This document shows positions 35,645 to 44,381 of a stretch of DNA of 64,000 nucleotides, one piece after another. How positions within the stretch are numbered: the first letter of the stretch is position 1; every line of letters begins with the position of its first letter. Origin of the DNA: G038396625 sp038396625 (lineage in GTDB: Bacteria > Bacillota > Clostridia > Peptostreptococcales > Thermotaleaceae); NCBI GenBank assembly GCA_038396625.1, contig CP121688.1, positions 2,418,001-2,482,000 of the forward strand. The letters are read 5' to 3'. Under the pieces are notes generated by a model. That model saw only the letters and a list, made by a program, of their open reading frames with translations, was not told the origin of the DNA and searched no databases. Position numbers and translations under genes: made by a program.

Positions 35645-36340
35645 CTATCCCACCTGTTCTTCTTTTTTTTGTATTCTATATGCTTCTTTCGCCAATTGCC
35701 ATTGTTCTCTTGTTTGTACATCTAGACTTCTTTTTCTTTTTATTGCTGGATTGCTCACTGCTTTATTAAACCAATCAATAGCTTCTTCGTATTTTTGTAG
35801 TCTTCGATTTAGCTCTCCTAGTAAATACAATATTTCTATTTCACCTAGATTGCCTAAAGGCAAAGCTTCATAACGAAAAGCCTCTTCAAAACAAGAAACC
35901 GCATGCTGTAAAAACGCCAATTCTCTGTCTTCTCCTATATATCTATGAAGCCACCCTAATCTTAAACAAATCGTCCCTAATACACCTTTTTGGGCATTGG
36001 TCAACTGTCCACATAATAATGCCAGTTTATAGGCTTCAATGGCCTCTCTAACGGTTCTTTCTCCTCCAAAGCTACGCTGCACCCAATTATTAGAAATATT
36101 GGTCATAATCTGTTTTTTACCTACATTGCTTATTTGTTGAAATATACTTTCAAGTGCTGCATACCCACAACTTGGACAAACCCATACTGTATAAAACATT
36201 GGATTTTCACTCGTATAATATACACAAAAATCCGTATCTTTTTTTTCGATCCTTAAGGCAGAACTTCTAACTTTTTTGGTATGAAAAGCATTGTTGCATA
36301 TAGGACAATTCACTTCCTTATCATATAGTGCTGTGTTCAT
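35645..36340 (-). CDS. DUF2225 family zinc/TPR protein
   Basis: 231 residues. The N-terminal part has two CPxC pairs (CPICNNAF and CPSCGY) that probably bind zinc. The rest is helical with tetratricopeptide-like repeats (LAFLQHAVSCFEEAFRYE, YLLGELNRRLQKYEEAIDWFNKAVSNP). This matches DUF2225, a family widespread in Firmicutes without known function. AGAGGTG lies 5 nt upstream of the ATG. It is 4 bases from ogt and likely co-transcribed. Confidence 0.88.
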   Translation of the reverse strand: MNTALYDKEVNCPICNNAFHTKKVRSSALRIEKKDTDFCVYYTSENPMFYTVWVCPSCGYAALESIFQQISNVGKKQIMTNISNNWVQRSFGGERTVREAIEAYKLALLCGQLTNAQKGVLGTICLRLGWLHRYIGEDRELAFLQHAVSCFEEAFRYEALPLGNLGEIEILYLLGELNRRLQKYEEAIDWFNKAVSNPAIKRKRSLDVQTREQWQLAKEAYRIQKKEEQVG

Positions 36341-36373
36341 TTCTACACCTCTTCTATAGTTTTAAGTAGTTGC

Positions 36374-37864
36374 TTAAAGCACTTCCTCTACTTCAAGCTC
36401 CTCTTCATTCTCTATTTCCCCTTGAATTTCCTCTTCCGCTTGTTCATTCTTTTGTTCCTTAGTAGATTTAACAGGCGGTTTTTTGATCCCTTTTACAATA
36501 ATTTGTTTCTGTGGCTTATAATAATCACTGGATATTCGTTCTTTTTTTACAAGCACATTGTTTTCATATATGAGTTTATAGGTTGTAACCTTATACCCAT
36601 CCCTTCCTTTTTGCTCGATACGCTCTTCTCCTTGAAGTAATTGGTCATCATATTTAATTTCTATTGGTCTTTTTATTACTTCATTTTCTTGAGAATGTAC
36701 TTTAACTACTTTATTATCCAATCTCTGTCCATACAATTTAACAGTCATCCGATTTTTGTGCACATAACTTTCTACATAAATGGGTCGAGGTGAACTATTT
36801 TCAAATTTAAAGTCCAATACCCCATAAGATACCGTAGCATCTTGCCCTTTGGGGACATAGCTCGAAGGAATTGTATGCTTAATCCTTTCAACTACCTTTA
36901 GGTTGCTTAATAGGACTGCGTTATATAAAGTACTAGACGCCTGACATACCCCTCCTCCTAGACCTTCTACTAATTCACCTTTAAATATAACAGGTGCATC
37001 CTGATAACCTCGATCTTTTGTTCTGGGGCCTACAATTTTATTAAAAGAAAATATTTCTCCCGGCATTAATACCGTACCATTCATTTCTCTTGCTGCTAAA
37101 ATAATATTATGCGTTCGACTTTGGTTTCCTGCATTAAACGTGGTGACATACACCCCTAACAAATCATTGATCAAACTTAAACTCTCTGAGGTAATTTTGG
37201 GAGGTATCGTTTCAACAGGTAGTTCAATCACCACTTCATTTTGATACTTATAGTTTTTTAATGCTTCTGTCAAAAGATTTTTTGTTTTGTTTATATTTAA
37301 TTTAAGTGCAATTTTTTCATCTGTAATAATAAATTTTCCGTTCTTTCTTGTAATCGTTGCGTCTTTTCCTGGCTTGTCAATATCTTTACTTATATCATAG
37401 AGTGCAGCATCTAACTTCCCATGATCATAAATAGGTAATAATTGAATACTTTCAGGCGCTTTATACAAAAGAATAATCTGCTGCAGTCTTTCAAAATAAT
37501 TTCCCTGTCTTCCCACTTCATATGCCTCATTTAAAGCTTTGGTGTAGTCAAAGGTATATCCAATATCACTGCTTTCTATATTCCATCTCCCATCTCCATA
37601 TGCAAACTGAATCTTACCCGTTTTCAGTAAGCCTTCAAAGTGCTCCTCAATCTTGTCTCGTGCTTCACGGATAGATAGTCCACCTACATCTGCATTTTCT
37701 ATCATTACACCACTATAAATAGTATCTTTATAAAGCAAAAAAAAGGATATGGCTGTAATCAAGATCAAAAAACTTAATAGTACAATCATAAGTCCTGTTA
37801 CAACATTTGGCTTAAATAATTTATTTTTTGCGTCTGTATCCAAAATTTTTTTCTCCCTCCCCAT
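36374..37864 (-). CDS. VanW family protein with G5 domain
   Basis: Up to 496 residues. Residues 20-50 form a single N-terminal membrane anchor (GLMIVLLSFLILITAISFFL). An extracellular peptidoglycan-binding-like domain follows (GLSIREARDKIEEHF), then the VanW domain near 240-370 (NIILAAREMNGTVLMPGEIFSFN, GGGVCQASSTLYNAVL) and a G5-type beta domain. The C-terminal tail is strongly acidic (Glu-rich, about 35 residues). It is probably cell-envelope associated; its role is unknown. The ATG at 37864 has no ribosome site in front. GGGAGGGAG lies inside the frame and would fit a TTG start at 37843. Confidence 0.88.
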   Translation of the reverse strand: MGREKKILDTDAKNKLFKPNVVTGLMIVLLSFLILITAISFFLLYKDTIYSGVMIENADVGGLSIREARDKIEEHFEGLLKTGKIQFAYGDGRWNIESSDIGYTFDYTKALNEAYEVGRQGNYFERLQQIILLYKAPESIQLLPIYDHGKLDAALYDISKDIDKPGKDATITRKNGKFIITDEKIALKLNINKTKNLLTEALKNYKYQNEVVIELPVETIPPKITSESLSLINDLLGVYVTTFNAGNQSRTHNIILAAREMNGTVLMPGEIFSFNKIVGPRTKDRGYQDAPVIFKGELVEGLGGGVCQASSTLYNAVLLSNLKVVERIKHTIPSSYVPKGQDATVSYGVLDFKFENSSPRPIYVESYVHKNRMTVKLYGQRLDNKVVKVHSQENEVIKRPIEIKYDDQLLQGEERIEQKGRDGYKVTTYKLIYENNVLVKKERISSDYYKPQKQIIVKGIKKPPVKSTKEQKNEQAEEEIQGEIENEEELEVEEVL

Positions 37865-37980
37865 ATGCTTATAACAACTTTTATATTATTTATATTATTA
37901 TCTTTTAAAAGCCTATATTACTACTATACAAGATATTTACATCGTTGAATATAGCATAATGAAAATTTAATATTCTCATT

Positions 37981-38092
37981 TCTATGAAGTTTATTCACCT
38001 TTTTCTAAGACACGCATAGTATGTAGTGGACATGGATCCACAGCCAGTTTTCCCCCTTTATCAGAGGAGGGAGTTGCTTCCCTCCTCTTTTT
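37981..38092 (+). ncRNA. Candidate small RNA of about 110 nt
   Basis: A plus-strand promoter-like pair (TTGAAT 37946-37951, 17 nt, TAATAT 37969-37974) is followed 90 nt later by a textbook terminator: a 10-bp GC-rich stem (AGAGGAGGGA / TCCCTCCTCT, 38063-38088) and a T-run. Between them no open frame with a ribosome site is seen, while GTGGACATGGATCCAC could form a hairpin. Both neighbours are on the minus strand, so no annotated gene explains a plus-strand terminator here. I do not recognise a known RNA family. Confidence 0.35.
38063..38092 (+). terminator. Orphan plus-strand terminator
   Basis: 10-bp perfect stem (38063-38072 / 38079-38088), 6-nt loop, followed by a T-run. It has no plus-strand gene upstream. 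Confidence 0.7.
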
Positions 38093-38210
38093 ATATCTAT
38101 AAAATGATCGTATAAAATATGATACCATCTTTGAATACATCATGTCCTCAATTTGGAAATTGAATGGACAATAACACTCATTTCTAGATAATATGCAATC
38201 TTTCCTCTCA

Positions 38211-38240
38211 AAAAAACAACTAGAGTATCTCCCTCTAGTT
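38211..38240 (-). terminator. Terminator of the FtsA-like gene
   Basis: AACTAGAG / CTCTAGTT stem with a 7-nt loop directly after the stop codon, followed on the minus strand by GTTTTTT. Confidence 0.85.
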
Positions 38241-38243
38241 ATT

Positions 38244-40250
38244 TTATTTTTCCCAATAGATTTCTACCCGATCCCCATCTTTTATTTCGTCGGTATAGTT
38301 GACTTTTCTTCCATTTAATTTCATGATAAGGTTGCCTTTCACTTTTGTTCTATCAAAGTCAAAATGATTAAAAATATCTACAAAGATAGGAGGTTTTTCA
38401 TTCAGAGGTATCTCAAGTATTTTATCATTTACCTTTATCTTTATTGTTCCTGCGCTCTTGCTATCTGTAGGTAAAGCAACTTCTGGTAGCCGTTTTCTTT
38501 CACAAGTTACTATCTCATCCATATGCTTTAATATATAAGTTTTATCTGCTTCTATACCATTTACATACACATGGGAAATGGTAGGATCAATATCTAACCG
38601 CTCCAATAATTCCTCTACATTGTGGATCTCCCCAAATGTAATCTGATCTTCTTCTTTTATTAGGTAGTCGCTATCAGCAGGTTTTCCATTTACAAGTAAA
38701 TTATCGATTAATTTTATTTCTAATCCATTAAAATTTACTGTTGGTAATGTTTCTATAAATTCCTTTATGGTTAAATGGGCATCCTTTCCATCTACAGCAA
38801 AATCAATTCTTATTTCATCCATATCTTTAATAGGTGTATCCAAATTACTAGGTTTTCCATTTAGATAGATTTTGGCTGCCTCTCCATAATCTCCTTTTAC
38901 CACTTTGGGCTGTTTATTTACAGTAAAATGTAACTTTTTGCCTTTCCTACCAATCAGCTTTTTTGCATTCAGTCCGGCTCGAATAAGGGCATCAGATATG
39001 AACATCTCCTTGGTTTTAAATAGTTTTACGAGTTCTTTATTTACTATTACTTGCATGAAATTTTTCTCATGATCTCTGGCACTGACAAGACCGATGCCAA
39101 TAGGGGTAATAAATTCTGGTCCCTCTAGTTTTGCACATTGGAATTCAATATCTTGAATAATTTCAGTCCCCCTAACAACGACTCTTTCTTCCTTCAAACC
39201 GAGTTTTTCTGCCAAATAAAACGTAAACCTTGGAATTTGACTGCCACCACCTATACAAAATATAGCACTAGGAGCCTTAGCATTATACTGCACTATCTTA
39301 TCTGCAATTTCTGCTGCTAAGTTTTCAATAACAGGGGCAATTTTTTCTATAATTTCTTCCGTAGTCATGCTGTAGGAAATACCCACAATATCTTGAAATG
39401 TATGGCTGTCTTTCTTATTTAGCTGTAGTTTTAATTTTTCAGCAGCATCAAAATCCATCAGAAATTCCTTGGCAATTGCCTCCGTAATCTCATCTCCTGC
39501 CACGGATGCCATAGCATATGCTACAACCGCACCATCCTTTGTTAGGGCAATATCTGAAGTGCCTGCGCCAATATCTATTAAAGCTAAGTTTAATAATCTT
39601 GCTTTTTGAGGGATTGCCACCTCAATAGCTGCAATAGGCTCAAGGGTTAGATGAAGCACTTCTAATCCGATCTTATACATTACGCTGTATAAGCTGTCTA
39701 CTACCACATGGGGAAGAAAAGTAGCCAATAAATCTGCACCAATTTTACTTCCTTTATGCCCTTGCAATGATGTAATCATACCCTCATCTAAATAGTAATT
39801 TACAACCGTATAGCCAACACAATAATACTTCATATTTTGGTCATTCATTTCTTGGTTTAGTGCTTCCTGTGCTTCCTGTATTCCTTCTATTTCCATACTA
39901 CGAATAATGGCTTTATCAATTGTTTTGGTAATATCTATTTCCCTACTAGCTTGGATACGATAGGTTTTCAAAGCTCTACCTGCTGCTGCAATAGCTACAT
40001 GGCTTAATGAAAACCCTAGTCTCTCTTCAAGTTTTTCTTTTATTTTTTTTGCAACTGCAGCAACTTTTTCAATATCATGTATCTGACCATCATACATAGC
40101 CCTGTCAGGATGTTCCATCATCTCAGTTTCTACTATGACAAATCGGTTTCCTTCTTTTTTTCCTACAATGCCTATCACGCTTCTCGTACCAATATCCAAT
40201 GAAAAAATAACTTCATGGGGGTTTATCTTTGACCTAGTTGATTCTGTCAT
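38244..40250 (-). CDS. FtsA-like actin-fold ATPase with C-terminal beta-grasp-like repeats
   Basis: 668 residues. Residues 10-370 match the FtsA/PilM branch of the actin superfamily: FSLDIGTRSVIGIVG (phosphate 1), the insertion HVAIAAAGRALKTYRIQA, LALIDIGAGTSDIALTKDG (phosphate 2), EITEAIAKEF and FCIGGGSQIP (adenosine). FtsA itself is about 420 residues; here about 270 residues follow. In them a motif of the form xNGxxxx-IKxxDxI recurs near 460-482, 517-539, 559-582 and 640-664, resembling beta-grasp (ThiS/ubiquitin-like) units. No amphipathic membrane helix is seen at the C-terminus, so it is not a standard FtsA. GAGGTG lies 6 nt before the ATG. It is annotated as a cell-division protein in Clostridia, but the role of this long form is unclear. 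Confidence 0.82.
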   Translation of the reverse strand: MTESTRSKINPHEVIFSLDIGTRSVIGIVGKKEGNRFVIVETEMMEHPDRAMYDGQIHDIEKVAAVAKKIKEKLEERLGFSLSHVAIAAAGRALKTYRIQASREIDITKTIDKAIIRSMEIEGIQEAQEALNQEMNDQNMKYYCVGYTVVNYYLDEGMITSLQGHKGSKIGADLLATFLPHVVVDSLYSVMYKIGLEVLHLTLEPIAAIEVAIPQKARLLNLALIDIGAGTSDIALTKDGAVVAYAMASVAGDEITEAIAKEFLMDFDAAEKLKLQLNKKDSHTFQDIVGISYSMTTEEIIEKIAPVIENLAAEIADKIVQYNAKAPSAIFCIGGGSQIPRFTFYLAEKLGLKEERVVVRGTEIIQDIEFQCAKLEGPEFITPIGIGLVSARDHEKNFMQVIVNKELVKLFKTKEMFISDALIRAGLNAKKLIGRKGKKLHFTVNKQPKVVKGDYGEAAKIYLNGKPSNLDTPIKDMDEIRIDFAVDGKDAHLTIKEFIETLPTVNFNGLEIKLIDNLLVNGKPADSDYLIKEEDQITFGEIHNVEELLERLDIDPTISHVYVNGIEADKTYILKHMDEIVTCERKRLPEVALPTDSKSAGTIKIKVNDKILEIPLNEKPPIFVDIFNHFDFDRTKVKGNLIMKLNGRKVNYTDEIKDGDRVEIYWEK

Positions 40251-40394
40251 TCTTCACACCTCTTTTGTGAATAGTAAAGGTTGAATATTCTATCTTCTAC
40301 GATATGTGTGTTCTAATCAATCTATCTGCAACACTATCTTATTCTGCATTTTTTTTGAAATTCCTCTTTTTTCGAGTTCAACATACCTATGCTA

Positions 40395-41051
40395 TCAATT
40401 TTTTCCTACTATTTTTCGATAATATAAACATTCTTCTGTTAAAGGGCACTTTTCGCATAAAGGCTTTCTAGCTTTACAAATTCGGCGACCGTGATAGATC
40501 AACCAATGGTGCGCATCAGACCATTTTTCTTTGGGTATATTTTTCATCAATTGTTGCTCTGTTTCATCCACATTATCACTATTGGCTAATCCAATGCGAT
40601 TAGACACTCTAAAAACATGGGTATCCACAGCTATAGCTGCTTTGCCGAAGGCATTGCTTATCACTACATTGGCTGTCTTTCTACCTACCCCAGGAAGCTT
40701 CATGAGATCTTCTCGACTATTCGGTATCTGTGAATCAAATTGTTCCACTAAAATTCTACAGGTATTCAATATATTTTTTGATTTCATCCTATAAAAACCA
40801 CAGCTTCGTATTTTTTCTCCTAATTCTTCTTCTGTTAATGTCAGAAATTTTTCAGGTGTATTAAATTCTTTATATAATTCACTTGTCACCTTATTTACTC
40901 TTACATCTGTACACTGGGCTGCCAATATGGTAGATATCAACAGCTCAAAAGCACTTCTATAATCTAATTCAGAAACTGCATCAGGATACATATTATATAA
41001 TTTTTCTAGTACAGCAGTTCTTTCTTTTTTCCCAAGCATTTTTTTACCCAT
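40395..41051 (-). CDS. nth: Endonuclease III
   Basis: About 218 residues. It is a base-excision DNA glycosylase/AP lyase for oxidised pyrimidines. The helix-hairpin-helix reads LPGVGRKTANVV with the catalytic Lys just before TANV; the catalytic aspartate is in AVDTHVFRVSNRIGL. The C-terminal 4Fe-4S cysteines show the C-x6-C-x2-C-x5-C spacing in CKARKPLCEKCPLTEEC. An upstream in-frame start at 41099 would overlap the DUF503 gene; the ATG at 41051 has AAAGGAAG in front. Confidence 0.95.
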   Translation of the reverse strand: MGKKMLGKKERTAVLEKLYNMYPDAVSELDYRSAFELLISTILAAQCTDVRVNKVTSELYKEFNTPEKFLTLTEEELGEKIRSCGFYRMKSKNILNTCRILVEQFDSQIPNSREDLMKLPGVGRKTANVVISNAFGKAAIAVDTHVFRVSNRIGLANSDNVDETEQQLMKNIPKEKWSDAHHWLIYHGRRICKARKPLCEKCPLTEECLYYRKIVGKN

Positions 41052-41077
41052 AACATTCTTCCTTTCTTCCCATAACA

Positions 41078-41359
41078 CTATAGTATTTCCATATCCCACC
41101 GAACAATTTCTACCCTATTATCTCCTTCTATAAACTTTATAATTTTATCTATCATCTGATTGGCATGTTTTTTTGTATTGCTCACACATGCAAATCCGAT
41201 TACGGCGCTTCTCCATTTTTCCTGCATATCCACCTCTGCTATGGATACATTAAATCTAGATTGTATTCGCCCAATTAAGCTTTTCATAATCTGTCGCTTT
41301 TCCTTTAAGGAATTGGGATCGTACATGATGATTTCTACGCTACAAGTTCCTACAAGCAT
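41078..41359 (-). CDS. DUF503 family protein (YlxP-like)
   Basis: About 93 residues, the standard size of DUF503 (YlxP). Seen: LVGTCSVEIIM, SLKEKRQIMKSLIGRIQSRFNVS and EVDMQEKWRSAVIGFACVS, all diagnostic. Function is not established; in other Firmicutes the gene sits near ribosome-maturation genes. The GTG at 41368 is part of the ribosome site GAGGTG, so the ATG at 41359 is the start. Confidence 0.88.
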   Translation of the reverse strand: MLVGTCSVEIIMYDPNSLKEKRQIMKSLIGRIQSRFNVSIAEVDMQEKWRSAVIGFACVSNTKKHANQMIDKIIKFIEGDNRVEIVRWDMEIL

Positions 41360-41420
41360 CTGTATCACCTCATATAAAATTGATATATCTATTATACACC
41401 AACATATATCTTCTTACTTT

Positions 41421-41467
41421 TAATATAGTAAAAACTCCGAAATTTTTTCGGAGTTTTTACTATATTA
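41421..41467 (-). terminator. Terminator of the betaine reductase cluster
   Basis: A 22-bp perfect stem (41421-41442 / 41446-41467) with a 3-nt loop. It includes the grdD stop codon and has A- and T-rich arms, so it can act in both directions. Confidence 0.88.
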
Positions 41468-42652
41468 ACAAATATCGCCTTCTTGGGCTACAAATCCTGC
41501 TTTAGCTAATACTTTTGTTGCTTGCTGAAGTTTCTCTTCATTTACTAATACAATCGGTCCTGTGCAACCCATGCCGCTTTCTGCATAGATGCCTTCTTTC
41601 CATAGGGCCTTTACTGCATCTTCTAAGTCCATGATGTCAATCCCTGATATGGCTCCTGTCACCACTTCTTTAGGTGGTGCTGTCACTTCTTCGTCATCTT
41701 CTTTTACTTTTTTGGTATCCTTTGTAAGGTTTTTTAATATTTCTTCTAATTTGGCTTTTTTCGCTTTTTCAAACTCTGCCTTTGCTACGGATCCTAATTT
41801 TCCTTGGGCTAATTGGGCTGCATATTTGATCGCATTTGCTACTACAGGAGCACCGGATGCTCTTGAAAGAATTAATATGGTTCGATCATAGCCATCTCCT
41901 ACACCTGGACCATAGCCATAGCCCATGGCTTCGTAGCTGCCTCCTGTTGTATAAGAGGAGAATACCTTCATCATGATATTACCTGTTAGGGTATCGGTTA
42001 CCATTACATCCGCTGTTGCACCTAAAAGGTCATTGCCCCTCATTACGGCTCCGCCGTCAGAACGCATGGACTCTGCAAAGTCAATGCTGTATCCGTTAGC
42101 ATTTAGTTCTTTTAATGCTCTTTCTACTTGTCTTGCGCCATCTAGATTTAAAATTCCTACTGTTGGATTGGCAATCCCCATGGTTTTTGCTGTGATAATG
42201 CCGTATAGCGCATTTTTTACCATGGCTTCTACCCTATGGGCAGATGCTGTGCCTGTGGTGGTAGCTAAAAACATTTCTTTTCCAAAGGCTGGTGTAATCA
42301 CTCGTCCAACGGTTGATACGCCTATTGGAAAGTTATAGTGCATGGTTACGCACCCTTGGATATAGCCACTGTCTAATAATTCTTCCATTTTTTTATGGGC
42401 TTCTTCTTCTGTGTTTACCTCTACAACCTCTAGATTTGTTTCTACCTTCGGTCCGATGAGGACGATTTCAAAGTTGCCACCTTGCTTAGCTGCAAGATGT
42501 GCACCCTTTACTAGATTTTCTGTGCCATGTTCACTTCCAAGTGTTGTAAGACCTACCTTTACTTTTTCGCCAAATTGCCCAGTCTTAAGGGCATCTGCGA
42601 TATCCATGAAGGTCTTACCGATCATTTGTCTTACTAAATTATTCTCCGTCAT
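41465..42652 (-). CDS. grdD: Reductase component C, alpha subunit (PlsX-like)
   Basis: 395 residues. Component C of glycine/sarcosine/betaine reductase takes the carboxymethyl selenoether from protein A and releases acetyl phosphate; GrdD carries the acetyl-thioester/phosphotransacetylase step. The body is PlsX-like (GLTTLGSEHGTENLVKGAH, VMVTDTLTGNIMMKVFSSYTTGG, YGYGPGVGDGYDRTILILSRASGAP). The C-terminal segment has the conserved cysteine in ESGMGCTGPIVLVNEEK. AGGGGTG precedes the ATG. Last gene of the cluster, before a very strong hairpin. Confidence 0.94.
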   Translation of the reverse strand: MTENNLVRQMIGKTFMDIADALKTGQFGEKVKVGLTTLGSEHGTENLVKGAHLAAKQGGNFEIVLIGPKVETNLEVVEVNTEEEAHKKMEELLDSGYIQGCVTMHYNFPIGVSTVGRVITPAFGKEMFLATTTGTASAHRVEAMVKNALYGIITAKTMGIANPTVGILNLDGARQVERALKELNANGYSIDFAESMRSDGGAVMRGNDLLGATADVMVTDTLTGNIMMKVFSSYTTGGSYEAMGYGYGPGVGDGYDRTILILSRASGAPVVANAIKYAAQLAQGKLGSVAKAEFEKAKKAKLEEILKNLTKDTKKVKEDDEEVTAPPKEVVTGAISGIDIMDLEDAVKALWKEGIYAESGMGCTGPIVLVNEEKLQQATKVLAKAGFVAQEGDIC

Positions 42653-42662
42653 GGTCTCACCC

Positions 42663-44201
42663 CTATTCCTGTAGTAGATGTGACGCGAAATCTTTCATAG
42701 CTTCTGCTATCATGTTTTTGATTTCTTCTTGGGTTACACCAACGCCAGCTTCTTCTTTCGCTCCTGTATTTCTTTCAATGACTACGGATACTCCGTCAAA
42801 TAAGTTGGTCATACGGCCTAGGAATAAGCTTCCCTTTCCAACAATCATCACTCTGTTTAAGCTTCCTTGGGTTAAATCTTCTTTTGCAAATCCAAGGTAT
42901 GGTACCCCTGAAGGAATATGTCCTTGGGTTGGTGCCCAACCTGGCATACCATGTTTTGTCACAAAGCTTGGGAGTTCTTTTCTTTCAAGTTCTTGTCTTT
43001 TTACCCCTAAGGCTGCAATCATTTTGTAATTGGCCTCTGGTACATCTCCTGCCCCTGCGGGTTTTGTAATATCTGGATTTTGCATTTCTACAGAGTATTT
43101 ATCAATATCTGTAATCTTTAATCCACCCTTATCGAGTGGTGCTGTTACAAGTGAAGTGATTACCGCCTGTGGTGATGAACCTGTTCCTACGGTATGTCTT
43201 CCTACTAAATCAGTTCGTACGATTGGGTTAATCCCATCGTTTTTGCTTATAAGTATTGCAAAGGCACCTAGTACATCTTCTAGTATTGGAAGCTCTTTTT
43301 TAACATGGTCTTTTCCGTTCATACCAAGTTTTGCTGTGGCTCCACCTGCTACAATTACTACGTTTTCATATACCCCTGCTTGTACTAGTGCAGATGCTTG
43401 GATTAATGCATGGGTTGGTGCTGCACAAAAGCCTCTTGTGTCTGAACCTGTGGCATTTACTGCTCCCCCTATTTCTGCAATGGCTTTGGCAAAGTTTCCG
43501 CCACCTCTTTGGTTCATATCTCCACAAGCTTCTTCTGAACATTCAATAACGTATTGAATCTCTTCTGCATTGATGTTGTTTTTGTCAATAAGATGTTTAA
43601 ATGCTAATATTCCAGAAGCTTTTACTACTAAGTTTTCAAATAAAATATGGGCTGTTAAATTCACGTCTACATCATGGGCTCTTTTTACACAACCCACTAA
43701 TTTTCCTTCATGATAAAGGGCTTCTGCATGTTGTTCTTCCACTGCTTTTTTGATTTCTTCTATTTCTTCCCCTTCCTTTAGCTTGGCAATATCTTCTTTA
43801 AATAAAGGATGGTTGCCCAACTTTTCTTTTACAGCAGCTGTAAATCCTTTATCTAGCTTTACTAAGTCAAAGGCATCGGAAATTTTCATCAGTCCGATAA
43901 ATTCATCTTGGGGCATGATCTCTCCTAATTTCCCAAAACGGTCTGCTCCTGGCATTTCTTTGTCATGCCATGGCATTTCATAGCCTCTTAATTCCTCTGG
44001 GGCAAGGCTACCAATGTATGTTTGATTCGGTGGATATTTTACAACTTCCTCATAGCTTCTTATGTGCTCAGGAAGTTTCTTTAAGTATTCTGAATTAGGA
44101 TTTGTAATTTTTTCTGTTGTTTGGGTTGTTCCATTATGCATAATCATATCTGGTGTGTGTACAAGTGCATATCCTGCACCTTTGATTACTGGGTAACTCA
44201 T
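42663..44201 (-). CDS. grdC: Reductase component C, beta subunit (thiolase/KAS-like)
   Basis: About 512 residues after start correction. GrdC has a beta-ketoacyl-synthase-like fold and works with GrdD to form acetyl phosphate. Seen: SYPVIKGAGYALVHTPDM, YVIECSEEACGDMNQRGGGNFAKAIAEIGG (over two lines of the protein), DTRGFCAAPTHALIQASALVQAG with a likely active cysteine, and the GMPGWAPTQGHIPSGVPYLG region. A frame extends to 44336, but GGAGGTG is 8 nt before the ATG at 44201 and the extra 45 residues come from a structured GC-rich spacer, so I reject them. Confidence 0.94.
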   Translation of the reverse strand: MSYPVIKGAGYALVHTPDMIMHNGTTQTTEKITNPNSEYLKKLPEHIRSYEEVVKYPPNQTYIGSLAPEELRGYEMPWHDKEMPGADRFGKLGEIMPQDEFIGLMKISDAFDLVKLDKGFTAAVKEKLGNHPLFKEDIAKLKEGEEIEEIKKAVEEQHAEALYHEGKLVGCVKRAHDVDVNLTAHILFENLVVKASGILAFKHLIDKNNINAEEIQYVIECSEEACGDMNQRGGGNFAKAIAEIGGAVNATGSDTRGFCAAPTHALIQASALVQAGVYENVVIVAGGATAKLGMNGKDHVKKELPILEDVLGAFAILISKNDGINPIVRTDLVGRHTVGTGSSPQAVITSLVTAPLDKGGLKITDIDKYSVEMQNPDITKPAGAGDVPEANYKMIAALGVKRQELERKELPSFVTKHGMPGWAPTQGHIPSGVPYLGFAKEDLTQGSLNRVMIVGKGSLFLGRMTNLFDGVSVVIERNTGAKEEAGVGVTQEEIKNMIAEAMKDFASHLLQE

Positions 44202-44381
44202 TCTTCCTTCACCTCCGTATAATTTTAAGGGGATTTTTTCACATTCCTGCCGCAAGTTTTCTCGCAGCTCGCAGCTACAGACTAGCATTGTTTTTTTATT
44301 AGTCACGCAACTGCCAGCTGCGGGGACAGCTGGCATAATCTATAATCTTTTCATATCATATAGGTCATTCAATGCAATTCT
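44202..44381 (-). other. Structured GC-rich spacer between grdA and grdC
   Basis: This 180-base gap is much more GC-rich than its surroundings. On the minus strand a perfect 8-bp hairpin GCCAGCTG-TCCCCG-CAGCTGGC (44314-44335) is followed by a short GACTA/TAGTC stem (44281-44305) and a third imperfect GC-rich fold around 44245-44280. None is followed by a T-run. It may be an RNA processing or stoichiometry element or a dispersed repeat. Confidence 0.45.

Larger units (their letters stand above)
37865..38243. other. Intergenic stretch with a possible plus-strand small RNA
   Basis: No coding sequence seen. It holds the terminator of the downstream FtsA-like gene on the minus strand, a strong plus-strand terminator at 38063-38092 and a plus-strand promoter-like pair near 37946-37974. 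Confidence 0.5.

Noticed and set aside
44202..44336. 45-residue N-terminal extension of grdC
   Set aside because: It is translated from the structured GC-rich spacer; the consensus ribosome site and family start point to 44201.
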